The notes: generated by a model not told the origin, from the letters alone. Shown: positions 30,946 to 41,049, counted from the stretch's first letter. The stretch: DNA of 64,000 nucleotides from Cordylochernes scorpioides (GCA_030710605.1 CP092869.1:14955143-15019142); one strand, 5' to 3'. Made by a program: numbers and translations.

Positions 30946-31057
30946 AACTCTGTCTTTGCCCCTCCCAGGTCTGGATGAAAAAGGTGGAGGGGGAGCAGTA
31001 ACAATCTCTCTAAAAAACCTGAGCTCAGTTGATAGTACCCTGTAAGGGCTCCTGATC
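30946..31057 (+). mobile_element. SINE-2, cut by gap
   Basis: AACTCTGTCTTTGCCCCTCC to GGGCTCCTGATC, then N. Confidence 0.75.
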
Positions 31058-31157
31058 NNNNNNNNNNNNNNNNNNNNNNNNNNNNNNNNNNNNNNNNNNN
31101 NNNNNNNNNNNNNNNNNNNNNNNNNNNNNNNNNNNNNNNNNNNNNNNNNNNNNNNNN
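31058..31157. other. Assembly gap (100 N)
   Basis: Outer end of the right arm coincides with this gap. Confidence 1.
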
Positions 31158-31408
31158 AATGAGTCAAACCACAATGGTCAACAACATAAGTTCCTTCCTT
31201 CTGAAAATAAAAAGTGCAACCAGCTTTACTCTAGTGTTGTTGCTTATTCCTCAAGTTGTTTAAATGATCTCCATTAGGTCCCATTGTCTCAGATTGCAGC
31301 ATAAACTGAGACAGACATCATGGAGAAGGAAAGAGGAGTGCTGTTGGTCTGAAGACCTGGTAGTTCCACTCAGTGTGACTTTACTCTAGTGAAAATGTTG
31401 TTTTTATC
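31158..31408. other. Unassigned single-copy sequence
   Basis: No repeat or gene recognised. CCACAATGGTCAACAACATA (31169) recurs with changes at 31937. Confidence 0.45.
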
Positions 31409-31419
31409 AGCTAGCACCT

Positions 31420-31877
31420 TCTTCTTCTTCTTTCTTATATCCACTCAAATCACACTAAGGTATCAAGCTTTTAAAGCTTGAGACTTTTGATGGTGTCTGC
31501 CGGGGAAGAGTAAAGCTCATCAATAGATGAGTCAATACAATCAATAATATGTCTTCGGGTTGCAGGCTGAGAATTGCACTTAGTATACATAGTGGGAAAA
31601 CCCTGCAACCATTCTGTAAAGTCATTGTCCGTAGATGACCAGACTTAAGTCTGGAAATCAAAGACTGTTGTTCTCTTGGGAGGACAGAACTGGTGCTTGT
31701 CCCTCCTGCTCTGTTCCAGTCATGTGCAGCATCAGATTTCCATTCCTGAAGGCATTGGGTTTTGATGGTACGGAGGAGGTCTCTTTCATCTAGTTGGGTG
31801 GTAGATTCTCTGGCTTCAGGTAGGCAAAGAGCTCCATCCTTTGCCAGAGAGTCTGCCAGCTCAGGAATTCCAACGTG
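31420..31877 (-). mobile_element. LINE-A, 5'-truncated, 11-bp TSD
   Basis: TSD AGCTAGCACCT at 31409-31419 and 31878-31888. The minus strand encodes the end of an RNase H domain (AHVGIPELADSLAKDGA, last catalytic Asp in LADSLAK). STSSVLPREQQSLISRLKSG and the cysteine-containing C-terminus follow. The copy ends in (GAA)n. It is the best evidence for the LINE-A 3' tail and target-primed insertion; the frame shifts near the C-terminus. Confidence 0.9.
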
Positions 31878-31888
31878 AGCTAGCACCT

Positions 31889-32324
31889 GCCACTAGTTAT
31901 CCATTTCCCTCTATGAAGGCAATTAAAGAGTCGAACCACAATGGCCAAACAACATAAGTTCCTTCCTTAACTTTCCATCAGGAAAACTAGCCGTCAGAAA
32001 ATGTCATCAATCGGCCCAATAGCAGTTTTCAGTGAGAGCTCCAAGATGAGAAAGGAAGACCAACAATGGGAAGAATAGGACTTCATACTTTACATCAGAC
32101 ATTCCAAAGTTGATAAATTGATTGAGGAAATTTTCTCCAAAATATTTTAATTGATTGATTTAGTGTGTCATATGTCTTTGTGGAGTTTCTTTCCCTTTGT
32201 AACATGATTAGGTAATGATTTTTGTCATGCAAGAACCTTATAAAATCAAACAATTCCATGTAGATCAAACCTGCTCTTTCTGTCAATTGGGTGTTCTTGT
32301 TTATGTATTGTTGCCATCACATAC
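31889..32324. other. Unassigned sequence
   Basis: No gene supported. Confidence 0.4.
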
Positions 32325-32392
32325 TAATAAATTATTTGGATTAGGTCTTATTCTCTTGTTTTATAATCTATAATCCAAATTTTGCTTTATCA
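32325..32392 (+). mobile_element. PLE-I tail fragment
   Basis: CACATACTAATAAATTATTTGG ... CAAATTTTGCTTTATCA; again starts next to the cleavage position. Confidence 0.7.
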
Positions 32393-32471
32393 ATCTCTAA
32401 TAAATTTTATCTTTTTTTAAACCTTCGGTAAATTTTTCTTTTTTCACAATTATACACGACAAATAAAATAC

Positions 32472-32932
32472 AGTAGAACCTCCCTGTAAAGGATAGCACC
32501 TAAGATCCTGCAGAACCAGTGTCCTTTAGGGAGAGGTGTCTGCTTACTGGAGAGTTGCTTTTTTTTATTCCAAGTACATGTGGTACAGACCATGATAATC
32601 ATGGTGGGTAGAAGTTAGCGGCTGCTTTTACTGTAAGTATACCACATGTCTACACATGTGAAAAGCAGTTCGATTTTTGTACTTACAAATATGCCAGAGC
32701 CCCCCATTTGGTTACTTGCACTCCCTTTTGCAAGAATTGAGGGCCATTGGAACTTTTTTTTTTTTTTATCAGAGAAAAAAAGTGCCCAATGTGGGATTCA
32801 ATCCTGGGTCGTAGCGGTCAAAAACCAAGAGTTTAGATGATCCTTCCATCGACTATAGCAAAATGAAAACTGTCCTTTATAGAGAGGTGTCCTCTAGCAT
32901 GAGTGTCCTCTCATGGATTATGTTCTACTGTA
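32472..32932. mobile_element. MITE-P split by SINE-1
   Basis: CAGTAGAACCTCCCTG left end, inverted right end TATGTTCTACTG; SINE-1 (minus, about 32562-32862, with the head inverted) inserted after GAGAGTTGC. Confidence 0.78.
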
Positions 32933-33047
32933 TATACAAGCACTTTACAAAAGCATTCGTTCACACTGTGGAACCTCATTATAACAACAATGTAGTTATA
33001 ACATGATAATTTCAAAGTTCCAATTTTACCTGTGGTTATAACAACAT
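32933..33047. other. Possible further pogo-like MITE end
   Basis: CACTGTGGAACCTCATTATA and repeated GTTATAACAACA; related phrases at 1480, 44830, 48180 and 57065. Confidence 0.4.
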
Positions 33048-33214
33048 AAAACCTAGTATCTTTGTTTCTTTTAGGTTAAAATTATTCTGCCCTGTTATTT
33101 TTCTATGTTCTACAAGTGCAGAATTCTCAATTTTATCCCATTTTAGAGCATATTCATGGTGTTTCATTCTTTCTTTTAAAGTTCTGGATGTTTGTCCTAC
33201 ATAGCATTAGTCAC
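33048..33214 (-). pseudogene. Penelope-like GIY-YIG endonuclease relic
   Basis: Minus-strand reading: a stop after a Cys pair remnant, then YVGQTSRTLKERMKHHE, YALKWDKIENSALVEH, RKITGQNNFNLKETKILGF. It has the GIY-YIG hallmarks: Y-V-G at the second motif, catalytic Arg in the helix (T.R.LKER), H, and the Glu/His of SALVEH, followed by TG and a hydrophobic strand. This domain cuts DNA for target-primed reverse transcription in Penelope-like elements. It lacks the GIY strand and RT domain, and a stop precedes it. Its end matches 17111-17188. Confidence 0.85.
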
Positions 33215-33584
33215 ATTAACAGAATGGAAGAAAGAGAAACTACAAAACAACTTAAAACCTCGATACCATGTTGTTGTTATAGTAAGGTTTGATTACAAAG
33301 TGAAAACAAAAGAATCGGCAATTGAAAGAATTTAGAAGTATTTGAACCATTACAAGACCCCTCATCCAAATGAAAAAGTATACATGATTTTTCCCTAAGG
33401 AAAAATATTTATTTTTGTTCTAACAAAAGTTCTGTAATGATATTACTGAAATGTCATGCAGAATTTATTCATTTAGATGTAGTTACCTTGTTTCTATCCA
33501 AATTTTACCCAATCACATTGGAATTGTGATTGCTTGAGATTGTTTTCCTGCTCAGCTATCTCTTGTCAAGGAATATTTTTCTTT
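33215..33584. other. Unassigned sequence
   Basis: 33215-33240 (TTAACAGAATGGAAGAAAG) recurs in PLE-I centres at 19612 and 23255. No gene otherwise. Confidence 0.4.
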
Positions 33585-33770
33585 TTTTGCTTATCCCTAG
33601 TACACGTGGTACAAGCCATGATAATCATGGTGGGTAGTTAGCGACTGCTTTTTTTACTGTAAGCCCACCACATGTCTACACATGTGAAAAGCAGTTCGAC
33701 TTTTTCACTTACAAATGTGCCAGAGCCCCGGTTTGGTTACTTGCACTCGCTGGTGGGGTTGGACTTTGGA
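33585..33770 (-). mobile_element. SINE-1, 5'-truncated
   Basis: Body and 3' end only; the word ACAAGGAATATTTTTCTT flanks both sides (33569 and 33770), giving a likely TSD. Confidence 0.82.
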
Positions 33771-34033
33771 CAAGGAATATTTTTCTTAAATGAATTAAGC
33801 TCTCAATAAATGGGGAATCTCTAAGAGGACAAACATTTTATCTAATTTAACAAAAGTTTCTTTTAAGAATATAGTAGGGGATGTGTCATAAGTATTATAA
33901 TAAGAAATAGAGTAACTTTCTAGCAAGCCTTTTTCTTCGACTAAAAACCCCCTTTCTCTCTTCATCATAGCTGAAAGAAAGACTTGAACGAAATTTATTC
34001 TTAATTTATTTCTTAATGAAAAAAAAAAGTTGT

Positions 34034-34217
34034 TACAGTAGAACTTCCATGAGAGAACACTCGAGCTAGAAGACACCTCTCTATAAAGAACAGTTTTCAT
34101 CGCCAAAAATGCCATTTTTACTATTTAGCAGCTCTCCAGTAAGAGGACACCTCTCCCTAAAGAACACTTCGGCTCTGCAATTAGGTGTTGTCCTTTACAG
34201 GGAGGTAGTTCTACTGT
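34034..34217. mobile_element. MITE-P, complete
   Basis: CAGTAGAACTTCC to GGTAGTTCTACTG with TA flanks. Confidence 0.8.
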
Positions 34218-34317
34218 ATATCTCCTATTCCTTTCTTTAATTGTCAAAATCCTGCAAACTTCCTGATTAAAAAAAGTAATGAGAATTAGTGAGAATAATT
34301 TTATATTTACATTTATA

Positions 34318-34640
34318 GTAAAACATACTCCATGAGAGGACAATAGGGGACAACACTCTACAAAAGACAGTTTTCATCATTAAAATGACCATTTATACTA
34401 ATTTGCAACTTTCTAGTAAGAGGACACCTGTTTCTAAAAGGCAATTTTTGGCTTTGTAACTTGTTCTTTACAGAGAGGTTAACTCCATCCCAATATGTAG
34501 AGGAGGACACTGGCTTGTCCTTGAAGTTGGAAATGCTTCTAAAGGTTGATGAACCTGCTACCAGGTCAATGCCATATGGATATACAGTAGAATCTCCCTT
34601 CAGCAGACACCAGACTAGCGGACACCTCTCTACAAATAAA
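34318..34640. mobile_element. Degraded MITE-P pieces
   Basis: 34318-34480 and a second left end CAGTAGAATCTCC at 34586, interrupted by the PLE-I fold-back that follows. Confidence 0.6.
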
Positions 34641-34765
34641 CACAAGGTAATAAGACCAAATCCAAATAAATAAATAGGGTGTGACGAAATGTCACACACT
34701 ATTTATTTGGATTTGGTCTTATTACCTTGTGTTTATAATCTATAATCCAAATTGTGCCTTATCAG
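34636..34765. mobile_element. Short PLE-I fold-back
   Basis: ATAAACACAAGGTAATAAGACC arm, turn at GTGTGACGAAATGTCACAC, and full tail to CCTTATCA. The whole of stem II is deleted. Confidence 0.8.
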
Positions 34766-34796
34766 AGCTATAAATTGAATATACCTTAGAGGAATA

Positions 34797-34950
34797 TAAA
34801 GCACAATTTGTATTATAGATTATAGCTACAAGAAAATAAGATCTAATCCAAATAAATGAATAGTGTGTGATGTTTCTGTAACAACGCTGTTACTGAAATG
34901 TCGCACACAATTAATTTATTTGAATTTGATCTTATTTTGTTGTAGCTACC
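34797..34950. mobile_element. PLE-I variant fold-back
   Basis: AAAGCACAATTTGTATTATAG arm and TTATTTTGTTGTAGCTACC arm, turn at TGTAACAACGCTGTTAC. Confidence 0.72.
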
Positions 34951-34983
34951 TTAGAGAAGATTGATTGAGGAAGTACATCAGGA

Positions 34984-35190
34984 CTTCTTCTTCTTCTTTC
35001 TTGTCTCAAAGCCATGATAATCATGGTAGGTAGTTAGCGACAGCTTTTACTGTAAGCGCACCACATGTCTACACATGTGAAAAGCAGTTCGACTTTGCAC
35101 TTACAAATGTGCCAGAGCCCCATTTGGTTACTTGCACTCGCTGGTGGGGTTGGACTTTTGCAAGAATCGGGGGCCATTGGAGCATTTTTT
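34984..35190 (-). mobile_element. SINE-1, 5'-truncated
   Basis: AAGCCATGATAATCATGG to GGGGGCCATTGGAGCA; preceded by a CTTCTTCTTC run. CAGGACATCAGGACT flanks (near 34978 and 35193) suggest a TSD. Confidence 0.78.
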
Positions 35191-35282
35191 TCAGGACATC
35201 AGGACTAATTCACTTGAAATAAAATTTCAGTATAGCAATCATAATCTTGTAGCTTGTACCAAGTGTATACTAGGGATACGTA

Positions 35283-35457
35283 CACCATGAGACAACACTC
35301 CAGCTCGAGGACAAAGGACAGTTTTTTTATAGCCATAATTACCATGTTTTATCTATTCATAGCTCTTCAGTAAGAGGACACCTCTCTCTAAAGTACACTT
35401 TGTCTCTGCAACTAGGTGTTGTCTTTTAGAGAGAGGTAGTTCTACTTTAGTGTGTGG
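35283..35457. mobile_element. MITE-P, degraded
   Basis: Left end lost (ACACCATGAGACAACACTCC), right end GGTAGTTCTACT. Confidence 0.65.
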
Positions 35458-35850
35458 GAACTCCGCCTTTGCCAGTCTAAAGCCCAGATGAAAAACCTGA
35501 GCTCAGCTGGCCCGGCTGATAGTACCCTGTAAGGGCTTCAATCCAGGGATACAGGATGAGCAGCGTTTGTACTCCATGTTAGGAGCGTCTGCACATGGCG
35601 TCTGTTTCTCATATCACAGGTGGCCATTTCTTTTGGAGATAAGTTGGCCTGCCACTGAATAGTGCTCCCAGTCTTAATGACAAAGGCAGAAATATTCTAC
35701 TTCACCCAGTCATGATGGTTGTCAACCCCAAAACACATTATTGACTCATCTATTGATGAGCTCTACTCTTTCCCCGCAGACACCATCAAAAAGCTATACA
35801 AGCTTGATACCCTGATATGATTGAGTGGATATAAGAAAGAAGAAGTAATA
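35458..35850 (+). mobile_element. SINE-2 followed by LINE-A tail
   Basis: SINE-2 body 35458-35727, then LINE-A C-terminal/3' sequence 35729-35850 (CTATTGATGAGCTCTACTC ... GAGTGGATATAAGAAAG). The junction GTTGTCAACCCCAAAACAC passes from SINE-2 into LINE-A, a chimera or template switch within the shared tail. Confidence 0.7.
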
Positions 35851-36130
35851 TCGTTTGATGGTAACCTGTTGGTAACAACGCTGTTACCAAAACAACTCAC
35901 ACTATTAATTTATTTGTATTAGGTATTATTTTCTTGTAGCAAATCTTCTAAAATAAAAACTAAAGGTTTAGATATTTACCTTCCCACATACCTATTTTAC
36001 AAATACCAGATTAAACTGGCCCTTTGATTCCAAGAAAGCTAGGTCAAATAAGCCCACACTCTACTGGCTATGGGCACTGACCCTTAAACCGGTACAGAGT
36101 TGACCAATCTAGGTTCAAAGGAATTCTATC
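35851..36130. other. PLE-I remnant and unassigned sequence
   Basis: 35870-35945 is PLE-I (GGTAACAACGCTGTTACC); the rest is unrecognised. Confidence 0.45.
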
Positions 36131-36132
36131 CA

Positions 36133-36985
36133 GGTTGAAGCACCTTCTTTCTTATCTCCACTCAATCATATCAGGGTATCTTCTACTTTTTTATCTCCAC
36201 TCAATCATATCAGGATATCTTATTCTTTCTTATCTCCACTCAATCATATTAGGGTATCTTATTCTTTCTTATCTCCACTCAATCATATCAGGGTATCTTC
36301 TTCTTTCTTATCTCCACTCAATCATATCAGGGTATCTTCTTCTTTCTTATCTCCACTCAATCATATCAGGGTTTCTTCTTCCTTTTTATCTCCACTCAAT
36401 CATATCGGGGTATCTTCTTTCTTATCTCCACTCAATCATATCGGGATATCTTATTTTTCTTCTTTCTTATCTCCACTCAATCATATCAGGGTATCTTCCT
36501 TTTCTTCTTTCTTATCTTCACTCAATCATATCAGGGTATCTTCTTCTTTCTTATCTTCACTCAATCATATCAGGGTATCTTCTTCTTTCTTATCTCCACT
36601 CAATCATATCAAGGTATCTTCTTCTTCTTCTTTTTTTATCTTCACTCAATCATACAGAGTATCTTCTTCTTTCTTATCTCCACTCAATCATATCAGGGTA
36701 TCTTTTACTTTCTTATCTCCACTCAATCATATCAGGGTATCTTCTTCTTTCTTATCCCCACTCAATCATATCAGGGTATCTTCTTTTCTTCTTTCTTATC
36801 TCCACTCAATCATATCGGGGTATCTTCCTCTTCTTCTTTCTTATCTCCACTCAATTGTATCAGGGTATCTTCTTCTTCTTATCTCTACTCAATCATATCA
36901 GGGTATCTTCTACTTTCTTATCTCCACTCAATCATATCAAGGTATCTTCTTCTTTCTTATCTCCACTCAATCATATTAGGGTATC
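36133..36985 (-). repeat. Minisatellite of the LINE-A 3' tail
   Basis: About 23 units of roughly 33-42 bp, core CTCCACTCAATCATATCAGG plus a variable TCTTCTTCTTTCTTAT spacer. It is the last 40 bp or so of LINE-A iterated and ends at a LINE-A copy. The long open frame through it (286 codons, plus strand) is an artefact of the repeat. Confidence 0.93.
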
Positions 36986-37540
36986 AAGCTTGTAAAGCTT
37001 GAGACTTTTGATGGTGTCTGCCGGGGAAGAGTAGAGTTCATCAATGGATGAGTCAATACAGTCAATAATGTGTTTTGGGGTTGCAGGTTGACACTTAGTA
37101 CATAGTGGAAAACCTTGCAACCATTCTGTCATTGTCTGTAGATGACCAGACTTAAGTCTGGAAATCAAAGACTGTTGTTCTCTTGGGAAGACAGAACCGG
37201 TGCTTGTCCCTCCTGCTCTGTACCAGGCATGTGCAGCATCAGATTTCCATTCCTGCAGGCATTGGGTTTTGATGGTACTAGGAGATCTCTTTCATCTAGT
37301 TGGGAGGTAGATTCCCTGGCTTCAGCTAGGCCAAGAGCTCCAGCCTTTGTCAGAGAGTCTGCCAGCTCATTACCAAGAATTCCAACGTGAGCTGGAAGCC
37401 ATTGCACTGTGACTGAGCTGTTGGCTGGGAGTCGGTTTTACTGACTTAGCAATGCTCTTGAGAAGAGGTTCTTGACTGGAGAAGCAGCTTTGAAGGGTAT
37501 AAATGACTTTTCTTTAGTCCGAGTAGATGCAGGTTGAAGC
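36971..37540 (-). pseudogene. LINE-A RNase H / C-terminus relic
   Basis: Minus strand, from 37540: weak RNase H start, then QWLPAHVGILGNELADSLTK (37350-37407) with the final catalytic Asp, ESTSQLDERDLL, and after a frame shift ISRLKSGHLQTMT, LCTKCQPATPKHIIDCI (CxxC...H..C, a nucleic-acid-binding motif common at LINE C-termini) and DELYSSPADTI. LINE RNase H degrades the RNA strand after reverse transcription. 5'-truncated and frame-shifted. Confidence 0.85.
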
Positions 37541-37599
37541 ACCTAACTATCTGCTATGAATGTTAAGGAATAAATGTGTAAATAAACCAAAATATTGTT

Positions 37600-38140
37600 T
37601 AAAATGATAAGGTACAATTTGGATTATAGAATATAAACACAAGGTAATAAGACCTAATAAGAGGTAATAAGACAAAACTTTTGTCTGAAGATGGTGACAA
37701 CGCTGTTACTGAAACATCACACACTATTTATTTATTTATTTGGATTTGGTCTTATTACTTTGTGTTTATAATCTATAATCCAAATTATCACAATTGGGAA
37801 GTGTTTTTTTTCTTTATTTGGCCACACTTGATCTGGTATATTTATCTTTTTGTATTCCTTTTAATTATTTTTTTACAATATTGTTACAATATCTTGTGTG
37901 TTTCATAAAGTTTTTTTAGATGCTATTGACAATGTCTCTAGTACACAACAATTGAATAGTTGAAAACAATCATACAAGGTCCCACATGGTGACTAAATAG
38001 GTAAATTCTATATTATACCATCTTCTGGCATTAACTCCAAGGTAGTAAGACCTAATATAAATAAGTAGTGTGTGACATTTTGGTAACAACACTGTTACTG
38101 AAATTTCACACACTATTTGACATCATAAAGCCACGTTGTA
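37600..38140. other. PLE-I pieces and unassigned AT-rich sequence
   Basis: 37603-37800 is a PLE-I pair with a weakened hammerhead (CTGAAGATGGTGACAACGC at 37685, GAAACAUC). 38035-38120 is a further fold-back. The rest is AT-rich. Confidence 0.5.
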
Positions 38141-38300
38141 AGATTCAAAAGGAAAAACAGGGTAACGTGGTAAGATTCTTTAATGGAACATGACGAGCTT
38201 TCAGGCAGCAACTGCCCTTCTTCAGGTCTTATACACTATTTACTTATTTGGATTTGGTCTTATTACTTTGTCTATAATCCAAATTGTGCTTTATCAGCTA
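38125..38300 (-). mobile_element. PLE-IV 3' end joined to a PLE-I tail
   Basis: CATAAAGCCACGTTGTAAG ... CGTGGTAAGATTCTTTAATGG precedes the hammerhead, echoing the PLE-II layout. A PLE-I tail starting ATACACTATTTACTTATTTG follows at 38231. Confidence 0.68.
38192..38228 (-). ncRNA. Hammerhead motif, PLE-IV type
   Basis: GAC / CUGAAGA / A-GGGCAG-UUG-CUGCCU / GAAA / GCUC / GUC on the minus strand. Stem I three pairs, stem II six pairs (one G-U), palindromic AGCU stem III, cleavage C. Core complete. Confidence 0.65.
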
Positions 38301-38438
38301 TCAACTTCATTACCAAAACTGCACTCGTTTGTATTTGGACTTGTTACCTTAAGGTTTTTGGTCTCCAATCTTCAAAGACCTCAGTTGTCCCAGATATGTT
38401 TTGTCAAAAATATTGAATCATGTAGACAAATTATATTA

Positions 38439-38602
38439 CGGTAGAACTTCCATGTAAGGACACTCTGGCTAGAAAACACCTCTACAAAAAAAAAAAAATA
38501 GTTTTCATTACCAAAATTATCATTTTTTTTACTAATTAACAGCCCTCCGGTAAAAGGACTCTGCAACTAGCTGTTGTCTTTTAGAGATTGGTTCTACTGT
38601 AC
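38439..38602. mobile_element. MITE-P, degraded
   Basis: CGGTAGAACTTCCATG left end, GGTTCTACTG right end. Confidence 0.72.
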
Positions 38603-39095
38603 CTTTATTTATAGGTTCTAGTCTCTCAGAATTTTGAAATATAAAATTGTTCGCTGTACACTTTTAGATTGGTGCACTATGATGTTGGTTCGTTTAGATT
38701 AAAATGGTCTCAAGCAAAGTTGACAATATATATATTTAAAGAGGATCAACATTGTATACAAAAGCAAACTAAAATCGAATAAAAAACAACTGCTTTTCTT
38801 TTTCTCACAGATTACATTAGGCCTAGCGAAGAAGTACGTTTATCTCATCAAGCAAGCTGTGCGCTCTACTCTACAAGCCTCACTACTCTACTACGACAAC
38901 TGCCGGCACAGGCAACATCGCCTTTTATAAAGGCAAAAGATAAAACAATAGAAAAATGCAAAATAACTATTTACATAAAATATAAAAATACAAATTATCT
39001 ATGTTCCTAACAATAATAAAAGCTTTTTGAAGATAAAAAGAGCTTTTATATAGGAAGGTATTTAAACACTCTCACTGATGTAAAGGATGCTTAAA
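38603..39095. other. Unassigned; one GC-richer stretch
   Basis: 38818-38935 is GC-richer, preceded by a pyrimidine tract and CACAG, and open for about 38 codons, ending near TTTTATAAAGG. It might be an exon or part of an element; I recognise nothing in it. Confidence 0.3.
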
Positions 39096-39099
39096 TTGT

Positions 39100-39330
39100 T
39101 TGGATAATTTTCTTGTATGGATGTGAAGATTGGACAATGAGCAAAGAACTAGAGTGGGGAAATAAACCCTTTTGAAATCAGATGTGCAAGAATCCTAAAG
39201 TTCAAATAGACAGCTAGGAAGACAAACAAAGAAATTTGGTGAATTGAAGGGTAGAGTCACCTTCTAAATGAAGTAATCAAAAGGAGAGAAATAGAAATTA
39301 GCAGGACATACTCTGAGAATCATTTGAAGA
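39100..39330 (+). pseudogene. Decayed LINE RT C-terminal region
   Basis: In-frame stretches read LYGCEDWTMSKELE, FEIRCARILKF, NEVIKRREIEISRT, matching the region after the RT catalytic core of RTE/CR1-type LINEs (YGCE.WT..KE......F...C.RR.L). Stops and shifts throughout. Confidence 0.68.
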
Positions 39331-39420
39331 TCATCTGTTGACTGGAAGTCTCTTGAGCATACCTATTGAAGAATGAAGCAGAAAGATTGGTTGGTTAATT
39401 TAATAGAATGATCAGAAACT

Positions 39421-39990
39421 ACAGTAGAACCTCTCTGTAAACAACACTTAGTTGCAGAGAAAAAGTGTCCTTTAGGTAGAGGTGTCTTCTTACCGAAGAG
39501 TTGCTAACAAGTAAAAAATTGTAATTTTAGTGATGAAAACTGTCCTATGTAGAGGGGTATCCTCTAGAGCGAGTGTCCTTTCATGGAGGTTGTTCTACTG
39601 TGTCTTCTAGTAGGATTGTCTACTCATGGAGATTGTTCTACTGTATCCTCTATTGGGAGTGTCCTCTCATGGAAGTTTTTCTACTGTATCCTCTAGTGGA
39701 AGTGTCCCCTCATATGGATGTTGTTCTACTGTCTTCTAAATGGATTGTCTACTCATGGAGATTGTTCTACTCTATCTTCTAGCAAGATTGTCTACTCATG
39801 GAGATTGTTCTACTGTATCCTCTAGCGGTAGTGTCCTTTCATGGAGGTTGTTCTACTGTGTCTTCTAGTAGGATTGTCTACTCATGGAGATTGTTCTACT
39901 GTATCTTCTAGCAGGATTGTCTACTCATGGAGATTGTTCTACTGTATTTTCTAGCAGGATTGTCTACTCATGGAGGTTGTTCTACTGTAT
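39421..39990. repeat. MITE-P with a 43-bp array at its right end
   Basis: CAGTAGAACCTCTCTG start. The right-end segment (ATTGTCTACTCATGGAGATT, GTTCTACTGTATCTTCTAGC) then repeats about nine times with 40-43 bp spacing to 39990. Confidence 0.88.
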
Positions 39991-40385
39991 GAAGTGATGA
40001 AGAGAATTTCTCAGAACAGGGCAGGCGAATGACGTCCCATTATTGCCATATTAGAGCTGGCTGTACGCATGGTGAAAGCAGATGCACGAGGGATGACTAA
40101 GGAAACACTTTCTCAACTATGTGATAAACAAAAGGGATCCAACGCAATAGAGTAATTGGACACAGAACCTCACAGGAAAAATATGTTTTTCCTCATAACT
40201 CGAACCATCAACTATCATTTTAATAATGGACCAAAAAATCTGGCTAGAATCCAACATATCTACATAGTGTTACCTCACAATGAGGGAGGATTATTCTCAA
40301 CTACAAAAGATTGGTATCCTAACGTTTCAGATATAAAGAAATTTGCGATTTACTTTTATAAAAATATTCAAGAAACCTTTTGAAA
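39991..40385. other. Unassigned, with one 75-codon open frame
   Basis: 40156-40383 plus is open with an AT-rich, lysine/asparagine-rich product; upstream frames also look protein-like but are interrupted. Not recognised; may be element-derived. Confidence 0.3.
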
Positions 40386-40565
40386 TATTAAGAAAAAAGG
40401 CATTTTCTGATCGTGTAACTGAAAGTTGCTGATGGCTTGCGCCCTCTATCGGAATAAATATCAACTAATCGTTGATTTTTGATACATCAGCAACTTTCAG
40501 TTGCACAATCAGGAAATGCCTTTTTTCTTAATTTATCTACCTGATCCAAATTCACTTTTGGATTA
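40386..40565. mobile_element. PLE-III module, fold-back
   Basis: AACTGAAAGTTGCTGATGGC at the left and GCAACTTTCAGTTGCACAAT at the right flank TTGCGCCCTCTATCGGAATA. Confidence 0.65.
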
Positions 40566-40587
40566 TGTTTCTTTATTACATTAACAC

Positions 40588-40735
40588 CGGGGCTCTGGCA
40601 CATTTGTAAGTGCAAAAGTTGAACTGCTTTTCACATGTGTAGATATGTGGTGCACTTATAGTAAAAGTGTCGCCTACTTCTACCCGCCATGATTATCATG
40701 GCCTGTACCACGTGTACTAGGGATAAGTTAAAAAA
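40588..40735 (+). mobile_element. SINE-1, 5'-truncated
   Basis: Begins GGGGCTCTGGCACATTTG, ends GTACTAGGGATAAGTTAAA. Confidence 0.78.
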
Positions 40736-40740
40736 AAACA

Positions 40741-40770
40741 GCGAGCTTTTGAGCTCTTGCTCTTCAACAG
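40741..40770 (-). ncRNA. Degenerate hammerhead downstream of an endonuclease relic
   Basis: CUGUUGA (A6 changed), stem II GAGC-AAGA-GCUC, AAAA for GAAA, then GCUC. Not active as written; placed right after the GIY-YIG relic on the same strand. Confidence 0.55.
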
Positions 40771-41049
40771 GCAAAATTATAATCTAAGAGTAGGTGAGGG
40801 AGATGGCTATTTATACTGAGAATGAGCATATGAGGTGAGATTTGCATAGATGGATATTTATACTGAACAAGTAAGGTGAGATTTGCATAGATAGATATAT
40901 TTATACTGAGAGTGAGATTTGCATAGATAGATATATTTATACTGAGAGTGAGATTTGCATAGATGGCCAGATTTCTTATTTTGATGGCTATTGATTTGGG
41001 GTATGGCAGAATTGCTTTGGGATATCTATTCTTCTGTTAATGCTGTTTT

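Larger units (their letters stand above)
21023..31057 (-). repeat. Right arm of large inverted duplication
   Basis: Entire contig between the two gaps is the reverse complement of 13396-20922 with insertions. Right-arm-only material includes the 118-bp array expansion, LINE-A 23552-23800, fold-back 25070-25445, PLE-I 25539-26238, palindrome 26572-27105 and PLE-I 29591-30037. Confidence 0.92.

Noticed and set aside
36135..36995. 286-codon open frame on the plus strand
   Set aside because: Runs entirely through the LINE-A tail minisatellite; the peptide is just the repeated unit (YLHSIISGYLLLS).
38818..38935. Possible internal exon after a pyrimidine tract and CAG
   Set aside because: Open for 38 codons but no donor site or recognisable motif; too weak to call.
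40156..40383. 75-codon frame
   Set aside because: No recognisable domain, AT-driven composition, interrupted upstream; could be element-derived.
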